Shown: positions 59,014 through 64,000 of the stretch, in pieces
Layout of the letters: every line of letters begins with the position of its first letter
Position numbering within the stretch: position 1 is the first letter of the stretch
DNA from: DASSBQ01 sp040981125
GTDB lineage: Bacteria; Nitrospirota; Nitrospiria; Nitrospirales; Nitrospiraceae
Direction of reading: 5' to 3'
Assembly: GCA_040981125.1 (NCBI GenBank)
Contig: JANRMQ010000001.1
Span: forward strand, 682,001 to 746,000
Length of the DNA stretch: 64,000 nucleotides
The notes under the pieces: model-generated
Told to the model about the DNA's origin: nothing
Database searches by the model: none
The model's input: only the letters and a program-made list of their open reading frames with translations
Made by a program: the position numbers and the translations under genes

Positions 59014-59970
59014 TCAGTGTACGAGCGAGGATTCGTGCGTCTCGACTACGGATGCCAGAATCTCGATCAACGCGGCTGAATCATTCAGCATGGGCATGCG
59101 TTCCAATTGAATATTCTTTTTCGCTGCCGATTGCTTCAGTTCAATATCCAGATCGTAGAGCGTTTCAATGTGATCGCAGATGAAGCCGATCGGCGCCACA
59201 AGGACCTGGCGGTACCCCTCTTGCCCCAGTTCATCCACGGCCTGTTCCACGGTGGGGCCCAGCCACGCCTCTCCGGTTCGGCCCTGGCTTTGATACGCAA
59301 ACCGGGTCGGAGTCGCCCCCAACTGTTCGCGCAGCGCCTCGATGGTTCCCTCGACTTCCCGCGGATAGGGATCTTTCATGTCCAGAATGCGCGACGGCAG
59401 GCTGTGCGCAGTGAACAAAACGGGGACGCGCGAACGGACATCGGCCGGAAAACGCTGGAGTCCGATTTGAATATTGTCGAGGAGAGCCTGAATCAGGCGA
59501 GGGTGGCGATACCAGCTCGTGACAAAACTGATCGGCGTCTCGTCGTGAAGAGCGGCACGGGCTTCTTCAACTTTCTTCACATAGGCGCCGATGCTCAAAG
59601 TCGAATATTGCGGCGCCATGCAAAGGCCGATCACGTGTTCGGGGAAATCGTCTAACAGCTCGGCGTAGGCGTCCTTGATATACGGACGCCAATGACGCAA
59701 CCCGACATAGCAGCGATACCGTTCCCCTCCCGGTCCATTCAACTTCTGCTCAAGATTCCGCGCGACATTGCGGGTGATGTCCAGAACGGGAGATTTGCCT
59801 CCGGTCCGCCGATAGCGCTCGCGAATTTCTTCCACCAACTCAGGCGGGGTCGGGCGACCGCCTCGGACATCGAGGAGATAGGGCTCGACATCTTCAAGCC
59901 GGGCCGGTCCTCCCATGGCCATCAACAAAATCGCGATCGGTCTTTGCGGTCCAGGCATTTGAAATTCCAA
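59014..59970 (-). CDS. hemH: Ferrochelatase
   Basis: 318 residues; inserts iron into the porphyrin. 'ILLMAMGGPARLEDVEPYL' opening, 'YVGLRHWRPYIKDAYAELL' (about 85-103), 'SFVTSWYRHPRLIQALLDNI', 'LFTAHSLPSRI' (metal-binding His, about 185), 'YQSQGRTGEAWLGPTVEQAV' and 'VAPIGFICDHIETLYDLDIE' (conserved Glu) are present. Located between hemE and hemG on the same strand. It has no C-terminal extension. Confidence 0.94.
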   Translation of the reverse strand: MEFQMPGPQRPIAILLMAMGGPARLEDVEPYLLDVRGGRPTPPELVEEIRERYRRTGGKSPVLDITRNVARNLEQKLNGPGGERYRCYVGLRHWRPYIKDAYAELLDDFPEHVIGLCMAPQYSTLSIGAYVKKVEEARAALHDETPISFVTSWYRHPRLIQALLDNIQIGLQRFPADVRSRVPVLFTAHSLPSRILDMKDPYPREVEGTIEALREQLGATPTRFAYQSQGRTGEAWLGPTVEQAVDELGQEGYRQVLVAPIGFICDHIETLYDLDIELKQSAAKKNIQLERMPMLNDSAALIEILASVVETHESSLVH

Positions 59971-60028
59971 ATTAAAGGGTAGAAAGTAAAAGTAAAAAAG
60001 TGTCGCGCCAGTTTTGCCTTTTGCCTTT
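59971..60028 (-). other. Low-complexity spacer between hemE and hemH
   Basis: The 58 bases are built from related words on the minus strand (AAGGTAAAAAGGCAAAAGGC and TTTTTACTTTTACTTTC). No hairpin or T-run-based terminator is clear, so transcription probably continues. Confidence 0.4.
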
Positions 60029-61054
60029 TTACCTTGTACTTACTTTGTGCACCATTTCAACCGCGGCGGCGACATGATCAACCGGTGTTTGGGGCAGGAT
60101 GCCGTGGCCTAAATTGAAGATATGACCCGGCCGGCCGCCCGCCCGCCTGAGAATATCTTCAACCCGCCGTTCAATTTCATGGATCGGACCAAAGAGCGCC
60201 ACCGGATCCAGATTGCCCTGCACGGCCACATCGTGACCCAGCATCCCCCAGGCTTCGTCCAGCGGGATGCGCCAATCCACGCCGATCACGGTGCCTCCGG
60301 CTTTCCGCATCAGACCTAAAATGGCCGCCGTGCCGGTTCCGAAATGGATCAGCGGCACCCCCTCCTGCTTGAGGCCGTCGAAAATAACCTGGACATGCGG
60401 CATCACATATTCCGCATAGTCGCCGGCAGCAAGACAACCGACCCAGCTATCGAACAGTTGAATCGCCTGTGCCCCGGCTCTGATCTGCCGTTTCAAATAG
60501 CCAGTCACTACCCGTGCCAGCTTGTCCATCAGCCGGTGCCAGGCTTCCGGTTCCCGGTACATCAATTGTTTGGTCAGCATATAGTTGCGCGAACCGCCGC
60601 CCTCAATCGCATAACTCGCCAGCGTAAACGGCGCCCCGGCAAACCCGATCAAAGGCACCCGGCCCGCGAGCGATCGACGGGTCAAGGTGATGGCATCCGC
60701 GACATACTGCAATTCGTCCCCGTCGATGACCTTCAACCGGTCCACCCCGGCCCGATCCCGCACGGGATTATGAATCACGGGCCCCTCCCCTTCGGCGAAT
60801 TCAAGATGGAGCCCCATCGCCTCGAGCGGTAACAAGATATCCGCGAAAATAATGGCCGCGTCGAGGGGAAACCGGTCGATCGGCTGCAAGGTGACTTGGG
60901 CCGCCAACTCCGGCGTTTTACACAGGTCCAGAATCGAATGCTGCGCGCGCAACCGCCGGTATTCGGACATATACCGGCCCGCCTGGCGCATAAACCAGAC
61001 CGGCGTGCAATCCACCGGCTCCCGCCGGCAGGCTTTGAGAAAACGATCGTTCAT
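60029..61054 (-). CDS. hemE: Uroporphyrinogen decarboxylase
   Basis: 341 residues; removes four carboxyl groups from uroporphyrinogen III. 'CTPVWFMRQAGRYMSEYR' (active-site Arg, about 18-35), 'LDAAIIFADILLPLEAMGL' (catalytic Asp), 'GFAGAPFTLASYAIEG', 'LFDSWVGCLAAGDYAEYVMP', 'GVDWRIPLDEA' and 'FNLGHGILPQTPVDHV' are all in place. Normal length. First gene of the hem run. Confidence 0.96.
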   Translation of the reverse strand: MNDRFLKACRREPVDCTPVWFMRQAGRYMSEYRRLRAQHSILDLCKTPELAAQVTLQPIDRFPLDAAIIFADILLPLEAMGLHLEFAEGEGPVIHNPVRDRAGVDRLKVIDGDELQYVADAITLTRRSLAGRVPLIGFAGAPFTLASYAIEGGGSRNYMLTKQLMYREPEAWHRLMDKLARVVTGYLKRQIRAGAQAIQLFDSWVGCLAAGDYAEYVMPHVQVIFDGLKQEGVPLIHFGTGTAAILGLMRKAGGTVIGVDWRIPLDEAWGMLGHDVAVQGNLDPVALFGPIHEIERRVEDILRRAGGRPGHIFNLGHGILPQTPVDHVAAAVEMVHKVSTR

Positions 61055-61186
61055 AAGAGGCGCATTCTAGAGGCGGGCTTGAAGCACTGTCAAATTGAAC
61101 GGCCCGGCCTTATTCGCCCGCAGGAACATCCCAGGGCCGCATTTGCCGCTCCTCAAAAAAATCTCTTCTCTCCTCGCAGGATTGTG

Positions 61187-61192
61187 TATAAT
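61187..61192 (+). promoter_or_regulatory. Candidate -10 box upstream of the desaturase gene
   Basis: TATAAT at 61187-61192, about 160 bases before the desaturase start. A good -35 box at the right spacing was not found, so support is weak. Confidence 0.25.
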
Positions 61193-61352
61193 ACCTTCCC
61201 AGTGGTAATCGGGTAGCTCGGTCCACATCGTATCCCAGCGGCCTGCCTCGCAACTTTCTACATCAAGCGCCGCGGCGACTGACAGACTGATCGGGACGAC
61301 GGCGCAACGCTTCACCAGATCTCGCCGATCCCCAACGCAGCATGGAGGAAAC

Positions 61353-62333
61353 ATGAGCGACACACGTGCCCTGCCCCTGCCCACAGCGTCCCGGCCTTCA
61401 AAAGGATCGGATCTTTGGTTCACGGTTCTTCGCTGGTTCGACTCCTGGGCGGGACTCGAGCATATGAAAGTCGAAGGTCCTCCGCGCGTGGATTGGCTGC
61501 GTTGCGTACCCATTATCGCGGTCCATCTTATGTGTTTGGGCGTATTCTGGGTGGGATGGAGTTGGACGGCCGTCGGAGTGGCGGCGGCCTTTTATTTCAT
61601 CCGGATGTTTGCCATCACCGGCTGGTATCACCGCTATTTTTCTCATCGCACCTTCAAGACCAGCCGCGGCTGCCAGTTCGCGTTCGCATTGTTGGGCGCC
61701 TCTTGCGCGCAGCGGGGTCCCTTGTGGTGGGCCGGCCATCACCGCCATCATCACATCGCGTCCGACACCAAAGACGACGTGCATTCCCCCCGCCATGGAG
61801 GATTTCTGTGGTCCCACATCGGCTGGTTCACCTCACAGACTCATTTCGCGCCGCGGCTCAAGAGCATCGGTGATTTTGCGAAATTTCCCGAGCTCCGGTT
61901 TTTAGATCGTTTCGATATCCTGGTGCCCACGCTGTGCGGATTCGGCATGTTCGGATTGGGCTGGCTCTTGGAGGCGTACGCGCCGGGTCTGGGAACCAAC
62001 GGCCCCCAAATGTTGATCTGGGGATTCTTCATCTCTACCGTCGCCCTGGTTCACGGCACCTGCACGATCAATTCGCTTTCGCACGTCTACGGCTCCCAGC
62101 GCTACGACACCGGCGACGACAGCCGCAACAATTTCTGGCTGGCGCTGATCACCCTGGGCGAAGGCTGGCACAACAACCATCACTATTATCCGGCTTCCAC
62201 GCGGCAAGGATTCTATTGGTGGGAGATCGACATTACCTTTTATATGCTGAAGGGAATGGCATGGCTGGGTCTCGTCTGGGATGTCCGCGGCGTCCCGATG
62301 CATGTCCGTGACGGGAAAAGCAAAGCGGCCTGA
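61353..62333 (+). CDS. Membrane fatty-acid (acyl-CoA-type) desaturase
   Basis: 326 residues. The three His boxes are 'HRYFSHRTF' (about 91), 'WWAGHHRHHHIASD' (about 128) and 'EGWHNNHHYYP' (about 270), which hold the di-iron site. Hydrophobic segments lie at about 50-85 and 185-240. It introduces a double bond into a fatty acyl chain at the membrane. Resembles the stearoyl-CoA/OLE1-type group in bacteria. GGAGG lies 5 nt before the ATG. Confidence 0.93.
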   Translation: MSDTRALPLPTASRPSKGSDLWFTVLRWFDSWAGLEHMKVEGPPRVDWLRCVPIIAVHLMCLGVFWVGWSWTAVGVAAAFYFIRMFAITGWYHRYFSHRTFKTSRGCQFAFALLGASCAQRGPLWWAGHHRHHHIASDTKDDVHSPRHGGFLWSHIGWFTSQTHFAPRLKSIGDFAKFPELRFLDRFDILVPTLCGFGMFGLGWLLEAYAPGLGTNGPQMLIWGFFISTVALVHGTCTINSLSHVYGSQRYDTGDDSRNNFWLALITLGEGWHNNHHYYPASTRQGFYWWEIDITFYMLKGMAWLGLVWDVRGVPMHVRDGKSKAA

Positions 62334-62345
62334 ACATTCACCCCA

Positions 62346-62813
62346 TCATATCCAGTCGGATTCCTCACGGCGCCGCGGCGCCCGGTAGAGCCGGCTGAGC
62401 GTGTCCCTGATCCTGCGACTTTCGCCTTCCAGTCCGGCCGCGTCCTCCTCCGTTGCCACCCAGGCATCTTCCGGAGCCAGCTCGATGCGATAATGATTTT
62501 TGCGCAACGAAAACCATTCGATATAAGGGTGCGGGGTCAGGTTCGGGTGAGGATCGAAAGAGATCAGGCTGACATCCCCGACCTGCGGGATCTCCACATC
62601 TCCAAGGACCTGTCCGGCGAGTTCCTCGTCGGCAAACCGGCTGTTTCGAAAGCAGATCATCCGGCCTTCAATTTCTCCGCGACAATCGCCGTGGAGATAG
62701 AGCTCGATGGAACCGAGGCCGGCAAACTCGATCCTGCCGACGACGCTGCCCTTCGTGCGATTGTCCAGAAAGCCGTCCTTGACCCACCGACCATTCCCAA
62801 ATTTTTGCGCCAC
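62346..62813 (-). CDS. Conserved-looking hypothetical protein
   Basis: 155 residues, GTG start with AGGAG 9 nt upstream. 'QKFGNGRWVKDGFLDNRTKG', 'VVGRIEFAGLGSIELYLHGD' and 'VGDVSLISFDPHPNLTPHPY' suggest a beta-rich fold; the C-terminus is charged and helical. No family recognised. Its 3' end lies 12 bases from the convergent desaturase gene, and the upstream EamA gene ends 13 bases before its start, so the two probably form one operon. Confidence 0.7.
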   Translation of the reverse strand: MAQKFGNGRWVKDGFLDNRTKGSVVGRIEFAGLGSIELYLHGDCRGEIEGRMICFRNSRFADEELAGQVLGDVEIPQVGDVSLISFDPHPNLTPHPYIEWFSLRKNHYRIELAPEDAWVATEEDAAGLEGESRRIRDTLSRLYRAPRRREESDWI

Positions 62814-62826
62814 GATGCCTCTCCTT

Positions 62827-63702
62827 CTATTTGATCGACAGGGATTTGATCTCCATCGAGTGGAGTTCGTCCGCCGGTTCGTCTTGTAGTGAGCCCAGGA
62901 TCACCCCGGCCAGAATGAGGAGACTCCCGACCCACCCCTGCACGTCCATGGTTTCCCCGAGAAAGTACCAGGCAAGCCACGAGGCGCAGGCCGGCTCCAG
63001 CGAGAACAGCAATGCCACCTGCTGAGCCGGAAGGATTCGCTGGACCCAGATCTGAACGGCAAAAGCGCCGGTGGCAAGGACACCCGTGACCCCAAGTCCG
63101 ATGATCAGCACAGGGCTGAGCGAGAAGACCGAGAGTGAGGGGCCTTCCCAGACCATCATGGCCGACATGGCCGGGGTCACCAAGGCAAGCTGCCAGGCAA
63201 ACACCGCCACGGGATCCGCCATCCGCGTGTATCGCTCCAAGCAGGCGATGTGCGCCGCAAAAGCGGCGGCGCAGCCCAGGCTGAGAAGATCGCCGATATT
63301 TCCTTGCGTGGACGGCTTCACAAGCAGCCACAACCCCACCATGGCGCACAATGCCGCCATCCATCCTCTCGATCCCCATCGCCGGAGGAACAGCGGCACG
63401 AACACCACATACAGCACCGTGATGAAAGCCGAGTTGGACGCAGTGGTATAGTGCAGGCCGACCGTCTGGAGCACATAGCCGAGGAATAACCAGACCGTCG
63501 CGATCATGCTGATGCGAATCGTAAACGGATCGCGCGGAATGCGCCGGCCGGAGATCCAAAGAACCGCGAAGACCAGCGTGGCGCCGAGGAGAAAGCGCAG
63601 GAACAGAAATGTCAGCGGAGGAACTTGGTCGAGCGCGGCCTTTGTAGCGGGAAACGTCGCGCCCCATACCAACGTCGTCAGGAGAATCGCCAGGCGGGGC
63701 AT
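62827..63702 (-). CDS. EamA-family (DMT) transporter
   Basis: 291 residues with about ten membrane segments arranged as two EamA repeats: the first from about residue 5 ('AILLTTLVWGATFPATKAAL'), the second from about 150. 'FLFLRFLLGATLVFAVLWI' and 'ILAGVILGSL' are typical. Exports small metabolites, often amino acids or nucleobase compounds; substrate unknown. Confidence 0.9.
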   Translation of the reverse strand: MPRLAILLTTLVWGATFPATKAALDQVPPLTFLFLRFLLGATLVFAVLWISGRRIPRDPFTIRISMIATVWLFLGYVLQTVGLHYTTASNSAFITVLYVVFVPLFLRRWGSRGWMAALCAMVGLWLLVKPSTQGNIGDLLSLGCAAAFAAHIACLERYTRMADPVAVFAWQLALVTPAMSAMMVWEGPSLSVFSLSPVLIIGLGVTGVLATGAFAVQIWVQRILPAQQVALLFSLEPACASWLAWYFLGETMDVQGWVGSLLILAGVILGSLQDEPADELHSMEIKSLSIK

Positions 63703-63877
63703 GACCGAAGCGGGAAGTATAAGTTAGGAATTCAAAGTTAAGAATGAGGAGCCGGCAATCTCGATTGCGGCATCATGCATTCCAAGTCGAGCGGGCTCAT
63801 GCCGAAGGCCGCAAGCAATCTGACAGAAGCAGTTCACTCCATAAACCAATCTTTAACTTATGACCTAACTTTTCCTG

Positions 63878-64000
63878 CTAGGGTTTGCAGAGCGGGCAGC
63901 GCCGTTGCTCGGTCGTCCCGGCCTGCTCCATTGCCGCGAGCGCTCGTTCCTTATCCGGGTAATCAAACCAGCCGCCGCTCCAGTAATCGCTGCTCGCCAT
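63878..64000 (-). CDS. Small Cys-containing protein, at the window edge
   Basis: 40 residues from an ATG that is the last codon of the window: 'MASSDYWSGGWFDYPDKERA' and then 'LAAMEQAGTTEQRRCPLCKP' to a TAG. The CPLC pair at the end may bind metal. It could be complete or the end of a longer gene starting outside the window. No family recognised. Confidence 0.5.
   Translation of the reverse strand: MASSDYWSGGWFDYPDKERALAAMEQAGTTEQRRCPLCKP

Overview
The window is GC-rich chromosomal DNA of a Gram-negative-type bacterium. Gene content suggests Nitrospirota, most likely a Nitrospira-like organism, as inference only: a secreted SUMF1 protein, DUF1015 and DUF5069 genes, an NtrY/NtrX pair with DUF1844, a hemE-hemH-hemG run, gltB-gltD, exported proteins with clear signal peptides, and many structured intergenic repeats. 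No rRNA gene was seen, so the assignment cannot be proved from this window.

Layout. 1-13 kb: housekeeping and stress genes. These are a secreted SUMF1 protein, an S24-type repressor, an osmoprotectant ABC operon (ATPase, permease, lipoprotein), a probable ergothioneine cluster (egtD, egtB, a DUF427 gene and a divergent EgtE-like PLP enzyme), a membrane protein carrying an in-frame repeat, an exported FKBP, DUF72 and DUF5069. 13.4-19.1 kb: a repeat-rich accessory island with an orphan VapB-like antitoxin, an IS110-family element sitting inside a longer repeat, an AT-rich orphan gene and a Phd/ParE toxin-antitoxin pair between direct repeats. 19.1-33 kb: gltD-gltB, polyprenyl synthase, DUF1015, a sigma-54 activator, an AmgK/MurU-type cell-wall recycling pair, a decayed MntA/HepT module and an aldo/keto reductase. 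34-47.2 kb: a same-strand polymorphic-toxin locus with one full-length exported RHS protein, two orphan RHS tips with different C-terminal toxins, small candidate immunity genes, a YD/TIG protein and two duplicated glycine-rich exported proteins. 47.7-64 kb: tRNA-Ala(CGC), purM-purN, a second repeat block, ntrY-ntrX, DUF1844, mazG, hemE-hemH-hemG, a fatty-acid desaturase and an EamA transporter.

Two regions stand out. The RHS locus has the architecture used for inter-bacterial antagonism: long near-identical cores joined to unrelated tips, each tip followed by a tightly spaced small gene. The 13.9-19.1 kb island and the block at 50 kb share a composite repeat whose hairpins keep pairing while the bases change. 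One copy is interrupted by the IS110 element and the intact copy at 50 kb serves as the empty site, so the insertion point can be read to within about two bases.

Start codons were chosen from ribosome-binding sites and overlaps. Repeat limits and similarity statements come from reading the sequence by eye, without alignment software.
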